Positions 26,180 to 35,621 are shown, numbered from the stretch's first letter. The stretch: 64,000 nucleotides of DNA from an uncultured Tropicimonas sp. (GCA_947495685.1 CANLZY010000011.1:93020-157019), one strand, 5' to 3'. Numbers and translations: made by a program. The notes: generated from the letters alone by a model not told the origin.

Positions 26180-27505
26180 TCATTCCAGCCCTGTCAGGAC
26201 GGTGCGCAGCGTGCCGAACAGCTGATCGATATGGCTCTTTTCGATGATCAATGGCGGGCTCAGGGCAATGATGTCACCGGTCGTGCGGATCATCACGCCT
26301 TGGTCGTAGGCCTCCAGAAAAGCGGTGAAGGCCCGCTTGGTCGGCTCGCCGGCTATCGGCGACAACTCGATCGCGCCGATCAGTCCCATATTGCGGATGT
26401 CGATCACATGCGGGCAGTCCGCCAGCGAATGCAGAGCGTCTTCCCAGTACGGCGCAAGATCGGCGGCCCGCTGGAACAGGCCGTCTTCGCGGTAGGTTTC
26501 AAGCGTCGCCAGACCGGCGGCGGAGGCGATCGGGTTTCCTGAATAGGTGTAACCGTGGAACAGCTCGATCATGTGCTCCGGACCGGTCATGAAGGCGTCG
26601 TGGATTTCGGCCGTAGCCAGCACAGCACCCATCGGGATCACGCCGTTGGTCAACCCCTTTGCGGTGGTAATCAGGTCGGGCATCACGCCGAAATGCTCGG
26701 CGGCAAAGTTGGACCCAAGCCGGCCAAAGCCGGTGATGACCTCGTCAAAGATCAGCAGGATACCGTGCTTCGTGCAGATCTCCCGCAGCTTTTCGAGGTA
26801 CCCCTTTGGCGGCAACAGCACCCCGGTCGAGCCGGCCATCGGCTCCACGATCACGGCCGCAATTGTCTCGGGGCCGTGCAGGGTGCAGATGCTCTCCAGT
26901 TCCTCGGCCAACCATGCGCCATGCTCCGGCTGTCCGCGGGTCATGGCGTTTTCCGGCAGGTGGGTCGCCGGCAGATGGTCCACGCCCGTCAACAAAGAGC
27001 CAAAGAACTTGCGATTGTTGACGATCCCGCCCACCGAGATGCCACCGAAGTTCACCCCGTGGTAGCCGCGCTCGCGCCCGATCAACCGCGTCCGCTGGCC
27101 CTCGCCGCGCGCCCGGTGATAGGCCAGCGCGATCTTCAGCGCCGTTTCGACGGATTCAGAGCCGGAGTTGGTAAAAAACACATGCTCGAACGGCTCCGGC
27201 GCCATGTCGCGCAGGGCGCTGGCCAGTTCGAACGCCTTGGGGTGGCCCATCTGGAAGGCCGGCGCATAATCCAGTTCGGCCGCCTGGGTCTGGATCGCCT
27301 CGACGATCTTCGAACGGTTGTGCCCGGCATTGCAGCACCACAACCCGGCTGTGCCGTCCAGCACCTCGCGGCCATCGTCTGTCTTGTAAAACATGCCATC
27401 CGCGCTGACGAACATGCGCGGAGCTTTCTTGAACTGACGATTTGCCGTGAATGGCATCCAGAACGCGCTGAGGTCGTTCGGAGCGGACTTGCGATCGAGC
27501 GCCAT
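26180..27505 (-). CDS. Class III aminotransferase, probable beta-alanine (omega-amino acid):pyruvate transaminase
   Basis: The 441-residue PLP enzyme has class III features: NSGSESVETALK phosphate-binding loop, Asp254 in LIFDEVITGFGR and Schiff-base Lys283 in TTAKGLTNG. FWMPFTANRQFK at the N terminus is typical of omega-amino acid:pyruvate aminotransferases. The ATG at 27505 follows AGGGGAA. As first gene of the pyrimidine operon it probably converts beta-alanine or beta-aminoisobutyrate, the pathway end products, to malonate or methylmalonate semialdehyde. A RutR-type box lies 54 bp upstream of its start. Confidence 0.9.
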   Translation of the reverse strand: MALDRKSAPNDLSAFWMPFTANRQFKKAPRMFVSADGMFYKTDDGREVLDGTAGLWCCNAGHNRSKIVEAIQTQAAELDYAPAFQMGHPKAFELASALRDMAPEPFEHVFFTNSGSESVETALKIALAYHRARGEGQRTRLIGRERGYHGVNFGGISVGGIVNNRKFFGSLLTGVDHLPATHLPENAMTRGQPEHGAWLAEELESICTLHGPETIAAVIVEPMAGSTGVLLPPKGYLEKLREICTKHGILLIFDEVITGFGRLGSNFAAEHFGVMPDLITTAKGLTNGVIPMGAVLATAEIHDAFMTGPEHMIELFHGYTYSGNPIASAAGLATLETYREDGLFQRAADLAPYWEDALHSLADCPHVIDIRNMGLIGAIELSPIAGEPTKRAFTAFLEAYDQGVMIRTTGDIIALSPPLIIEKSHIDQLFGTLRTVLTGLE

Positions 27506-27558
27506 TGTTGTTCCCCTGCTGGCAGCCCCCTGAATTTTCGGAGCGGCTTGCGTTATGT

Positions 27559-27574
27559 TTGACCAAATGGTCAG
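27559..27574. promoter_or_regulatory. RutR operator
   Basis: TTGACCAAATGGTCAG matches the RutR consensus TTGACCANNTGGTCAA at 13 of 14 defined positions. It sits between the divergent aminotransferase (start 27505) and rutR (start 27684) genes, well placed to control the catabolic operon and to autoregulate rutR. RutR in E. coli binds such sites and is released by uracil or thymine. Confidence 0.88.
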
Positions 27575-27683
27575 GATCACGCTACCACGAGGCAAGAGTC
27601 AGTCAAGCAAATGCCGGAAAATGATGCACCTTGGCCGAAATGACCCCGGAAATCCCGGCCGTTGATGGAAATTTGAGCGTAGC

Positions 27684-28319
27684 ATGAATTCGCGATCTCC
27701 CCTTCCCCGCAAACCCGAAACGCGAATCCAGAAGCGCAACAACCAGGCCATTCTGGAGGCCGCCCTCGATGTGTTTTCGGCCAATGGCTTTCGCGGTGCC
27801 ACGGTGGACCAGATTGCCCAGGCCGCCGGCCTGTCGAAACCCAACCTGCTGTATTACTTCCCCAGCAAAGAGGCGATACACACCGCCCTGCTGACCGGGT
27901 TGCTGGACACCTGGCTGGCCCCGTTGCGGCAGCTCGACGCCACCGGAGAGCCGATTGACGAGATCCTGATCTATGTCCGGCGCAAATTGCAGATGAGCCA
28001 GGACATGCCGCGCGAAAGCCGTTTGTTCGCAAACGAGATCCTGCATGGCGGCCCGCGTCTGCACGGGGTGCTTGCCGACGAGTTGAAGCCCCTGGTCGAT
28101 GAAAAGGCAGCCGTCATTCGCGCCTGGGCCGCCGATGGGCGTATCGCTCCCGTTCATGCGCACCACCTGATCTTTTCCATCTGGTCGCTGACCCAACACT
28201 ACGCCGATTTCGACATCCAGGTCCGCACGCTCCTGAGCGCAGCGGAGCCTGACCCCTTTCCGGAAGCCGAACGGTACCTGGTCACGCTGTTCACCAAGAT
28301 GTTGACGCCAACCGGCTGA
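27684..28319 (+). CDS. rutR: TetR-family regulator of pyrimidine catabolism, RutR
   Basis: The 211-residue regulator has a TetR helix-turn-helix (about 19-65, with GFRGATVDQIAQAAGLSKPN and LLYYFPSKEAIH) and a C-terminal ligand domain of the YcdC/RutR type (SRLFANEILHGGPRLHG, then IFSIWSLTQHYADF). In E. coli RutR senses uracil and thymine and controls the rut operon. Here it diverges from a reductive-pathway operon with a near-perfect RutR box in the shared promoter. The naming is therefore supported by both family and operator. Confidence 0.92.
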   Translation: MNSRSPLPRKPETRIQKRNNQAILEAALDVFSANGFRGATVDQIAQAAGLSKPNLLYYFPSKEAIHTALLTGLLDTWLAPLRQLDATGEPIDEILIYVRRKLQMSQDMPRESRLFANEILHGGPRLHGVLADELKPLVDEKAAVIRAWAADGRIAPVHAHHLIFSIWSLTQHYADFDIQVRTLLSAAEPDPFPEAERYLVTLFTKMLTPTG

Positions 28320-28511
28320 CGCGGCGACAAAATTCCGGAACAGTCGATGCATCCCCAGGCCAAAAGCAGCGGCCGGGCAGGTCGTCCAGGGCAGGTCATT
28401 TGGCCGGTCGGTCGATCTGGGCTAACATGAAGCCTCGGTGCGCGCGGCACCGGATGGATCTCGACGGGACCCAGCCCACACAGGACCCCCAGCCGGAACA
28501 GGACACCTGCC

Positions 28512-29672
28512 ATGACCTTCACCTTGACGAAATCGCAGCCGGACGATGCGCTCAGTTTGTCGGAACTGGATCTGTATCACCTGATCATGGAATACCGGAT
28601 CGATCAGGGCCTCGACCCGATACCGCTCTCACTCGGATTGACGACAACGGCCGGACGGCATGTCGCCGACACGCTCTACAACATCTGGGAACCAGACGTC
28701 GACCTGCCGCTCGGGGCCAACCTGCACAGTTGGAGCGATGCGGCCTATTACTCGGACCACCGCGCGCCACAGGTCATGTGGGATGCGCCCGGCCGGATTG
28801 GCGCCTCCTATCCCAGCGAAGGGTTCGAAACGAGCACCGCTGGCCCCGTAGATGTCGCCGCCGCGCTCGGCGCCTGGCAATCTTCGTCCGGTCACGACGC
28901 GGTGATCGTCAACACGGGATCCTGGGCCGCGGTGGAGTGGAATGCCATCGGCGTCGGCGTCGGCAACGATCCGTCGGTCGGCGACTTCGGCGGCCGCATC
29001 TACCATGTCTGGTACGGTCGGGTCGAAGACCCCAACGGAGCGCCCGAGATCAAGGGTACACAGGGCCGGGACACGATCGACGGGACTGTTTTTGACGACA
29101 CGATGTTTGGCAGGGGCGGCGGCGACAAACTCGTTGGCAAGGGCGGCGCCGACCGAATCGACGGCGGCGACGGCAACGATAGAATCTTTGGCGGCGACGG
29201 GAAGGACTGGGTGGCCGGTGGAAGGGGCAAGGATACGGTCGACCTCGGCAAGGGAAACGACACCTTCAAGGACAGCGGGCAAGGTGGCGCCAAGGGGCGC
29301 GATATTGTCAGTGGCGGCGATGGGAACGACACGTTCAAGGGCGGTGGTGGCAACGACGTGTTTCGCGGCGGCAACGGACGAGACACTTTGAACGGCGGCG
29401 CCGGCAATGACACCCTCAAAGGGGGCGCCGGGCGTGACACATTTATTTTCAACGGAAAGTTTTTTGGAAAGGACACGGTGCAGGGATACGACGGCGACGT
29501 TATTATCATTGCGGCAAAGGGCGAGGCCACAACGCACGAACAGGTCCGGCAAGCGCTCGACAAGACGGCGGCGGGTGTCGTCTATGACTTTGGCGACGAC
29601 GGGAAGAACACCATTACCTTTGCCGGAACGGACCTGGACGACATCGCGCTGACCCATTTCCAGTTTGGGTAG
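28512..29672 (+). CDS. Secreted CAP (SCP/PR-1-like) domain protein with RTX calcium-binding repeats
   Basis: The 386-residue protein has an N-terminal CAP-type domain (about 17-168, with [14 protein letters not shown] and [10 protein letters not shown]) and a run of hemolysin-type GGxGxD nonapeptides (about 182-315, for example [16 protein letters not shown]). A short C-terminal region (about 316-386) takes the place of an RTX secretion signal. There is no N-terminal signal peptide, as expected for type I secretion. No ABC/HlyD/TolC secretion set lies next to it. It stands between rutR and preA on the opposite strand from preA. Substrate or target is unknown. AGGAC precedes the ATG. Confidence 0.85.
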   Translation: MTFTLTKSQPDDALSLSELDLYHLIMEYRIDQGLDPIPLSLGLTTTAGRHVADTLYNIWEPDVDLPLGANLHSWSDAAYYSDHRAPQVMWDAPGRIGASYPSEGFETSTAGPVDVAAALGAWQSSSGHDAVIVNTGSWAAVEWNAIGVGVGNDPSVGDFGGRIYHVWYGRVEDPNGAPEIKGTQGRDTIDGTVFDDTMFGRGGGDKLVGKGGADRIDGGDGNDRIFGGDGKDWVAGGRGKDTVDLGKGNDTFKDSGQGGAKGRDIVSGGDGNDTFKGGGGNDVFRGGNGRDTLNGGAGNDTLKGGAGRDTFIFNGKFFGKDTVQGYDGDVIIIAAKGEATTHEQVRQALDKTAAGVVYDFGDDGKNTITFAGTDLDDIALTHFQFG

Positions 29673-29775
29673 CGCACCGCATCGCGCGACCGGCCCCGAT
29701 GGTCGCGAAGGTCGATCACAGCCCGCGCCCGCGCAGCGTTGCATGGCCTGACCACGCAAGTTCCTGCCGCAAAAC

Positions 29776-29810
29776 TCAAAAAAAGCCTGCCGAGAGATCC
29801 CGGCAGGCTT
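29776..29810 (-). terminator. Rho-independent terminator after preA
   Basis: A perfect 10-bp stem, AAGCCTGCCG (29783-29792) and CGGCAGGCTT (29801-29810), with an eight-base loop is followed on the minus strand by a run of seven T residues and TTTTG. It is 56 bp past the preA stop and ends the preT-preA transcript. It may also help end the convergent CAP-RTX transcript. Confidence 0.9.
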
Positions 29811-29865
29811 CTGTCCTGACAACGCCACCCTGTTTACGAGTGTCCAACCTGGTCCGGTGGGCAGA

Positions 29866-31173
29866 CTATTCGGCCGCCTCGACATGGGCCGGGTTGTTGG
29901 GATGGGACGTCCAATTGCCGTAATCGGGCGATACCGTCTTGCCTGTCCGTTCGTCGGTGTCCCCGGGCGCGAGGGTCTTCATCGTGATGCATCCCTCAAC
30001 CGGGCAGACATTGACGCACAGGTTGCAAGCCACACACTCGCTGTCGTCCACCTCGAAGACCCGACCTTCCTTCATCAGGATTGCCTGGTGCGATGTATCT
30101 TCGCAGGCGGCAAAGCACCGGCCACACTTTATGCAGGCATCCTGGTCGATCACGGCCTTGGTGATGTGATTGAGGTTCAGGAATTGCCAGTCTGTAACGT
30201 TGGGCACGGCGCGGCCCGTGACATCCGCCACAGAGGTATAGCCCTTTTCATCCATCCAGCCGGACAGCCCCGAGATCATCTCTTCGACGATACGGAAACC
30301 ATAGGTCATGACCGCGGTGCAGACCTGCACATTGCCCGCGCCAAGCGCCAGAAACTCTGCCGCGTCGCGCCATGTGGTCACCCCGCCGATGCCGCTGATC
30401 GGGATGCCGGAGGTCTCCGGGTCGCGGGCGATCTCGGCCACCATGTTCAAGGCGATCGGCTTCACCGCCGGGCCGCAATAGCCGCCGTGCGTGCCTTTAC
30501 CGTCGATCATCGGCTCTGGTGACATCGCGTCGAGGTTCACCGAGGTGATCGAGTTGATCGTGTTGATCAACGAGACCGCGTCAGCCCCGCCCCGCTTCGC
30601 CGCAGCCGCCGGATAGACGATATTGGTGATATTCGGAGTCAGCTTGACGATCACCGGCATCCGGGTGTTCTGCTTGCACCAGCGGGTGACCATTTCGATG
30701 TATTCGGGCACCTGCCCCACCGCCGAGCCCATGCCGCGCTCTGCCATGCCATGGGGGCAGCCAAAGTTCAGCTCAATCCCGTCAGCGCCGGTTTCCTCGA
30801 CAACGGGCAGGATCGCCTTCCAGGCTTCCTCCTCGCAGGGCACCATCAGCGACACGATCATCGCGCGGTCCGGGTAATCACGCTTGACCGCCTTGATCTC
30901 GCGCAGGTTCTGCTGGAGCGGCCGGTCGGTAATCAACTCGATGTTGTTCAGCCCGATCAGGCGCCGGTCCGCGCCCCAGATCGCGCCATACCGGGGGCCG
31001 TTCACGTTGACCACCGGCGGGCCCTCGGACCCCAGTGTCTTCCAGACAACACCGCCCCATCCGGCCTCGAAGGCGCGGCGGACGTTGTATTCCTTGTCGG
31101 TCGGCGGTGCCGAGGCGAGCCAGAACGGGTTGGGTGACTTGATGCCGACGAAGTCGCTTGCGAGATTTGCCAT
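29866..31173 (-). CDS. preA: NAD-dependent dihydropyrimidine dehydrogenase subunit PreA
   Basis: The 435-residue subunit holds the FMN/pyrimidine domain (about 1-320) and a ferredoxin-type C terminus with two 4Fe-4S clusters (CIKCGRCFAACE and CVACNLCVNVCP). With PreT it reduces uracil or thymine to the dihydropyrimidine. The active-site region reads FGCPHGMAERGMGSAVGQ. From recollection of the human enzyme (GMGLACGQ), its catalytic Cys aligns with Val here; bacterial PreA may use another residue. Starts 12 bp after preT, ends at a terminator. This is the first catabolic step, feeding dihydropyrimidinase encoded 6 kb away. Confidence 0.93.
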   Translation of the reverse strand: MANLASDFVGIKSPNPFWLASAPPTDKEYNVRRAFEAGWGGVVWKTLGSEGPPVVNVNGPRYGAIWGADRRLIGLNNIELITDRPLQQNLREIKAVKRDYPDRAMIVSLMVPCEEEAWKAILPVVEETGADGIELNFGCPHGMAERGMGSAVGQVPEYIEMVTRWCKQNTRMPVIVKLTPNITNIVYPAAAAKRGGADAVSLINTINSITSVNLDAMSPEPMIDGKGTHGGYCGPAVKPIALNMVAEIARDPETSGIPISGIGGVTTWRDAAEFLALGAGNVQVCTAVMTYGFRIVEEMISGLSGWMDEKGYTSVADVTGRAVPNVTDWQFLNLNHITKAVIDQDACIKCGRCFAACEDTSHQAILMKEGRVFEVDDSECVACNLCVNVCPVEGCITMKTLAPGDTDERTGKTVSPDYGNWTSHPNNPAHVEAAE

Positions 31174-31185
31174 CTTTACCGTCCC

Positions 31186-32547
31186 CTATTCCGCCGCCAC
31201 AGCGCCGGTGCCCATCAGCACCGCGTGAATGTCCTCAGCTGCATCGCGTCCATCCGCGACCGCCGTCACCGTCAGGTCATCGCCGCCGGTGGCACAATCG
31301 CCGCCAGCCCAGACGCCATCGATCGAACTGCGCCCGACTGTGTCCACCACGATCTTGCCGCCCTCTGTGTCCAGCACCCCGGGCACCCCCTTCAGCGATT
31401 GACCGATAGCCTTGAACACCTGATTGGCCTTGACGGTGAAGGTCTCGTCGGAGGTCGTCAGCCCACGCGGTGTTTCCTCGGTGTAGGCAAACGTGACCGA
31501 GTCCACGACTTGCCCATCCTCACTGTTGAAGGCCACAGGTTGAGCGTTGAGCACGATCTTGACGCCCTTGGCGGCGGCCAGGTCCTGTTCATAGGTCGAG
31601 GCCGACAGCCTGTCGCGCCCGCGGCGATAGACCATCGTCACGTTCTCGGCTCCCAGCAGCTTGCTCTGAATGGCCGCGTCCACGGCGGTCATGCCACCGC
31701 CGATCACCACAACGTCACGGCCCACCGGAAGCGTCGACAGATCCTCCGTCTGGCGCAGTTCGGCGATGAAATCCACCGCGTCGCGGACATGGGCGTGTTC
31801 TTCGCCTTCGGCGCGCAGGGCGTTCACGCCCGCCAGCCCAACCGCAAGGAACACCGCGTCGTATTCCGACTGCAGGTCTTCCATGCGGAGATTGTCACCC
31901 AACATCGCCCCGTTCCGGATCTCGATCCCGCCGATCTTCAGCAACCAGTCCACCTCAGCCTCGGCAAAGTTGTTCACCGCCTTGTAAGCCGCGATTCCGA
32001 ACTCGTTCAGGCCGCCCGCCTTCTGGCGGGCATCAAAAACCACGACTTCGTGGCCTTTCATCGCCAGGCGGTGCGCGCAGGACAGGCCTGCCGGGCCGGC
32101 CCCAACCACGGCAACCCGCTTGCCGGTCACATCGGCGCGCTCAAAGGGATGGAGTCCTTGCACCATCAGGTGATCGGTGGCGAAACGCTGCAATTGGCCG
32201 ATCTCGACCGGTTTGCCCTCGGCCACCTCCCGCACGCAGACCTCTTCGCACAGCGTCTCGGTCGGGCAGACCCGCGCGCACATGCCACCAAGGATGTTCT
32301 GTTGGAGAATCGTCCGCGCCGCACTGTCGGGATCTCCGGTCTGAATCTGCCGAATGAACATCGGAATATCGATGTCTGTCGGGCAGGCCGTGGTACATGG
32401 CGCATCATGACAGAAGTAGCAGCGATCTGCCGCAACCGCCGCCTCGTGCGCATTCAGCGGCGGGTGAAGATCGTCGAAATTGCTGTTGTAGGTTGCCTGG
32501 TCGAGCCGTCCGGCCACGACCCCTGGCGTCCTCTGGCTGTTTTGCAT
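31186..32547 (-). CDS. preT: NAD(P)-dependent dihydropyrimidine dehydrogenase subunit PreT
   Basis: The 453-residue flavoprotein subunit has an N-terminal Fe-S-binding region (CYFCHDAPCTTACP and MCARVCPTETLCEEVC), an FAD site VAVVGAGPAGLSCAHRLA and an NAD site DVVVIGGGMTAVDAA. It passes electrons from NAD(P)H through FAD and Fe-S clusters to PreA. The ATG at 32547 is preferred because AGCAGGGG precedes it; an in-frame ATG at 32571 would add eight residues and has a poorer site. A RutR-like box lies about 60 bp upstream, linking it to the operon at 18-27 kb. Confidence 0.93.
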   Translation of the reverse strand: MQNSQRTPGVVAGRLDQATYNSNFDDLHPPLNAHEAAVAADRCYFCHDAPCTTACPTDIDIPMFIRQIQTGDPDSAARTILQQNILGGMCARVCPTETLCEEVCVREVAEGKPVEIGQLQRFATDHLMVQGLHPFERADVTGKRVAVVGAGPAGLSCAHRLAMKGHEVVVFDARQKAGGLNEFGIAAYKAVNNFAEAEVDWLLKIGGIEIRNGAMLGDNLRMEDLQSEYDAVFLAVGLAGVNALRAEGEEHAHVRDAVDFIAELRQTEDLSTLPVGRDVVVIGGGMTAVDAAIQSKLLGAENVTMVYRRGRDRLSASTYEQDLAAAKGVKIVLNAQPVAFNSEDGQVVDSVTFAYTEETPRGLTTSDETFTVKANQVFKAIGQSLKGVPGVLDTEGGKIVVDTVGRSSIDGVWAGGDCATGGDDLTVTAVADGRDAAEDIHAVLMGTGAVAAE

Positions 32548-32605
32548 CGTGCAAACCCCTGCTGGAGACATTTTCTTTCACGTCACGGTGGCACAGGTCC
32601 TATTT

Positions 32606-32621
32606 TTTATCAAATGGTAAA
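32606..32621. promoter_or_regulatory. RutR-like operator upstream of preT
   Basis: TTTATCAAATGGTAAA matches the RutR consensus TTGACCANNTGGTCAA at 11 of 14 defined positions and keeps the same AA spacer as the box at 27559. It lies 59 bp before the preT start and about 170 bp before the divergent accB. It is weaker than the first site, so regulation by RutR is likely but unproven. Confidence 0.6.
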
Positions 32622-32793
32622 TTTCCGAGAGGTCCCATGCAAGTCAAGGATCGCCCGCGATTTCGGCAGCCCGGCGCGGAAATGGGCAGCATGGAGACGC
32701 TCCTTCGAACCAAATGGCGCAACGTCTCTTTAAACCCGGACAGCCATCGGCTACACGAGAACAGTTTTCTACCATAGAGAGGCAAGGTGCCAG

Positions 32794-33276
32794 ATGACCA
32801 CCAAGAGTCAGGACGCGGATGTCGCCTTCATTCAGGCGCTCGCGGAATTGCTGCGTTCCAACGAACTGACAGAGTTGGAAGTCACGCGTGAATACGGCGA
32901 CAACGACAGCCTGAGCGTTCGGGTCTGCCGTCAGACGATGCAGGCGCCGGTCATGACCGTCGCTGCCCCGGTTGCCGCGCCAGCGCCGACCCCAACGGCA
33001 GTTGCCGCCCCGGCGACCGCTGTCGAGGACCCGGCTCAACTGCCCGGCGCCGTGACCTCGCCCATGGTCGGAACCGTCTATCTGGCCGCAGAACCCGGCA
33101 GCCCGAACTTTGTTGCCGTTGGCGACCACGTCTCCGAAGGTCAGACCCTTCTGATCGTCGAAGCGATGAAGACGATGAACCAGATTCCAGCCCCCAGAGC
33201 GGGCACCGTGAAGCGAATCCTGATCGAAAACGGCGCCCCCGTAGAATTCGGCGCGCCCCTGATGATCATCGAGTGA
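32794..33276 (+). CDS. accB: Biotin carboxyl carrier protein of acetyl-CoA carboxylase (AccB)
   Basis: The 160-residue carrier has an N-terminal helical region, an Ala/Pro linker (about 50-85) and a C-terminal biotinyl domain (about 86-160). Biotinylation Lys126 lies in [27 protein letters not shown] marks the acetyl-CoA carboxylase type. It works with AccC in the first step of fatty acid synthesis. The stop codon overlaps the accC start by one base. The promoter region is shared with divergent preT. Confidence 0.95.
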   Translation: MTTKSQDADVAFIQALAELLRSNELTELEVTREYGDNDSLSVRVCRQTMQAPVMTVAAPVAAPAPTPTAVAAPATAVEDPAQLPGAVTSPMVGTVYLAAEPGSPNFVAVGDHVSEGQTLLIVEAMKTMNQIPAPRAGTVKRILIENGAPVEFGAPLMIIE

Positions 33277-34622
33277 TGTTCGACAAGATCCTTATTGCGA
33301 ACCGGGGCGAAATTGCCCTGCGTGTCATCCGCGCCTGCCGCGAAATGGGCATCAAGTCCGTCGCGGTTCATTCCACAGCCGACAGTGACGCCATGCATGT
33401 GCGTCTCGCCGACGAGAGCGTCTGCATCGGCCCGCCGTCCTCCACCGACAGCTACCTTTCGTTTCCGGCCATAATCTCGGCCTGCGAAATCACTGGCGCC
33501 GAGGCGATCCACCCCGGGTATGGCTTCCTGTCGGAAAATGCCGCCTTCGTGCAGATCGTCGAAGACCACGGCCTGACATTCATAGGCCCGACGGCCGAAC
33601 ACATCCGGATGATGGGCGACAAGATCACCGCCAAGGTCACCATGAAGAACCTCGGCGTGCCTTGCGTTCCCGGGTCGGACGGCGGCGTGGCAGACTACGA
33701 AACCGCCATGACGGTTGCTGGCGAGATCGGCTACCCGGTGATCATCAAGGCGACCGCGGGCGGCGGCGGACGTGGCATGAAGCTGGCCAATGGTCCCGAA
33801 GAACTGGAAACGGCCTTCCGCACCGCACGCTCCGAAGGCAAGGCCGCCTTTGGCAACGACGAAGTCTATATCGAGAAATACCTCGGCACACCTCGCCACA
33901 TCGAGATCCAGGTTTTTGGTGACGGCAAGGGAAACGCGGTGCATCTGGGCGAACGCGACTGTTCGTTGCAGCGCCGCCACCAGAAGGTCCTGGAAGAGGC
34001 TCCCGGCCCGGCGATCGACCCCGAAACCCGCGCCCGTATCGGCAAGATCTGTGCCGACGCGGTGGCCGACATCAACTATATCGGCGCAGGCACCATCGAG
34101 TTCCTGTACGAAAACGGCGAGTTCTTTTTCATCGAGATGAACACCCGGCTGCAGGTCGAACACCCGGTGACCGAAGGCATCTTCGGCGTGGACCTTGTCC
34201 GCGAACAAATCCGCGTGGCGCAGGGTCTTCCGCTGTCCTTCACTCAGGACGACCTGCAGGTGAACGGCCATTGCATCGAGGTGCGGATCAACGCCGAAAA
34301 GCTTCCCAACTTCGTCCCCTCCCCAGGTACCGTCGGCATGTACCATGCCCCGGGCGGTCTTGGCGTGCGTATGGATTCGGCGCTGTATGGCGGCTACAAG
34401 ATCCCTCCCTACTACGACAGCCTGATCGGAAAACTGATCGTGCACGGCCGTGACCGACCGGAGGCACTGTCTCGCCTGTCGCGGGCGCTGAGCGAGATCG
34501 TGATCGAGGGAATCGACACAACGCTGCCCCTGTTCGCCGAACTGCTCAAAGAGCCTGCGATCCAGACCGGCGACTACGATATTCACTGGCTGGAGAAATG
34601 GCTCGCCCTGCACGGCGGCTGA
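33276..34622 (+). CDS. accC: Biotin carboxylase subunit of acetyl-CoA carboxylase (AccC)
   Basis: The 448-residue enzyme carboxylates biotin on AccB using ATP and bicarbonate. The N-terminal [21 protein letters not shown], the ATP-grasp glycine loop [24 protein letters not shown] and the catalytic stretch [14 protein letters not shown] are all standard. Length is normal. The ATG at 33276 overlaps the accB stop (TGATG); a GTG one codon before is possible. It forms an accBC operon and is followed by aat 40 bp on. Confidence 0.96.
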   Translation: MFDKILIANRGEIALRVIRACREMGIKSVAVHSTADSDAMHVRLADESVCIGPPSSTDSYLSFPAIISACEITGAEAIHPGYGFLSENAAFVQIVEDHGLTFIGPTAEHIRMMGDKITAKVTMKNLGVPCVPGSDGGVADYETAMTVAGEIGYPVIIKATAGGGGRGMKLANGPEELETAFRTARSEGKAAFGNDEVYIEKYLGTPRHIEIQVFGDGKGNAVHLGERDCSLQRRHQKVLEEAPGPAIDPETRARIGKICADAVADINYIGAGTIEFLYENGEFFFIEMNTRLQVEHPVTEGIFGVDLVREQIRVAQGLPLSFTQDDLQVNGHCIEVRINAEKLPNFVPSPGTVGMYHAPGGLGVRMDSALYGGYKIPPYYDSLIGKLIVHGRDRPEALSRLSRALSEIVIEGIDTTLPLFAELLKEPAIQTGDYDIHWLEKWLALHGG

Positions 34623-34662
34623 CCGGTCGGCCCTGTGCGAAAGCCGGGGCCAGACACACCGA

Positions 34663-35304
34663 ATGAACATGAACATCACGCCCGAGATGCTCTTGCATGC
34701 CTATGCCGTCGGAGTCTTCCCGATGGCCAGAGGGCGTGACTCGGACGAAGTGTTCTGGGTCGATCCCGAACAGCGCGGGATCTTCCCGCTCCACCAGTTC
34801 CACATCTCTCGTTCCCTGCGGCGCCGGATTCGACAGGAGCCGTTCCGCATCACGATCAATCGGGATTTCGAGGGCGTGGTGGAAGGCTGTGCAGACCGGG
34901 ACGAGACCTGGATCAACGACACGATCTTTGATCTCTACCGTCGGCTGCACCGGGCAGGCTTTGCCCATTCGCTGGAAGTCTGGGATGGCAGCGACCTGGT
35001 CGGCGGCGTCTACGGAGTCACTCTGGGTGCGGCCTTCTTCGGCGAAAGCATGTTCTCGCGGCGCTCCGACGCGTCAAAGATCGCCTTGGCCTATCTGGTC
35101 GACCGGTTGAACCTGGCCGGTTTCCAGTTGTTCGACACCCAGTTCCTGACCGATCATCTGGCGAGCCTTGGTGCGGTCGAAATCCCCCGCTCCACTTACC
35201 ATGCACAGCTTGCCAAAGCATTGGAATATCCCGCCGATTTCACGACTCCAGGCTCTACCCCGTCGGCCTATTCGCTGCTGCAGCGCAACAGCCAGACATC
35301 ATAG
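34663..35304 (+). CDS. aat: Leucyl/phenylalanyl-tRNA-protein transferase
   Basis: The 213-residue enzyme adds Leu or Phe from tRNA to N-terminal Arg or Lys of proteins, marking them for N-degron proteolysis by ClpAP/ClpS. Family motifs are visible: TPEMLLHAYAVGVFPM, WVDPEQRGIFPL, THxW-like DETWINDTI, GGVYGVTLGAAFFGESMFS, and LFDTQFLTDHLASLGAVEIPR. The ATG at 34663 is followed by a second in-frame ATG two codons on. Its last 37 bp overlap the 3' end of the convergent DUF2155 gene. Confidence 0.95.
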   Translation: MNMNITPEMLLHAYAVGVFPMARGRDSDEVFWVDPEQRGIFPLHQFHISRSLRRRIRQEPFRITINRDFEGVVEGCADRDETWINDTIFDLYRRLHRAGFAHSLEVWDGSDLVGGVYGVTLGAAFFGESMFSRRSDASKIALAYLVDRLNLAGFQLFDTQFLTDHLASLGAVEIPRSTYHAQLAKALEYPADFTTPGSTPSAYSLLQRNSQTS

Positions 35305-35621
35305 CGGGGGTGATCAAGCGCGTTCAACGCCGGCGACGATGCGACCATCCAGCCCGAAAAGACGGTATTCGTATTGACCTGGTCATAAATCTCCAACCAG
35401 CCGTAAGCATCCGAGTTGGGATCCCTTGTCGGAAAGCGGCAATCCCCCAGGACAATCCGCAACCGACCGAACAGCTTTGTCTGCCCGCGCCCGATGCGAA
35501 TATCCGTGGTTTCTCCGGACACCTTGTCCAACACCCGAATCGATGCACCGCTCGCACTCGACGCCTGTTGTTGAGCGGCGGCGGGCAACGCCATCAAGAG
35601 CAATACCGCAAGCCAGCGCAT
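35268..35621 (-). CDS. DUF2155-domain exported protein
   Basis: The 117-residue protein has a Sec signal (MRWLAVLLLMALPAAAQQ, cleavage near 17) and the DUF2155 core, including VRLDK-like IRVLDKVSGE, FGRLRIVLGDCRFP and VFSGWMVASSPALNALDHPRYDVWLLRC with two Cys that could form a disulfide. Function of the family is unknown. It is typical of alphaproteobacteria beside aat and complex I accessory genes, as here. Its start overlaps the mlaD stop by one base, so the two are coupled. Confidence 0.85.
   Translation of the reverse strand: MRWLAVLLLMALPAAAQQQASSASGASIRVLDKVSGETTDIRIGRGQTKLFGRLRIVLGDCRFPTRDPNSDAYGWLEIYDQVNTNTVFSGWMVASSPALNALDHPRYDVWLLRCSSE

Noticed and set aside
24668..26542. A 624-codon open frame on the plus strand antisense to the hydrolase, ACT and aminotransferase genes
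   Set aside because: It is a shadow frame of high-GC coding DNA. The translation is His/Arg-rich with no family motif, while the minus strand has clear enzymes.
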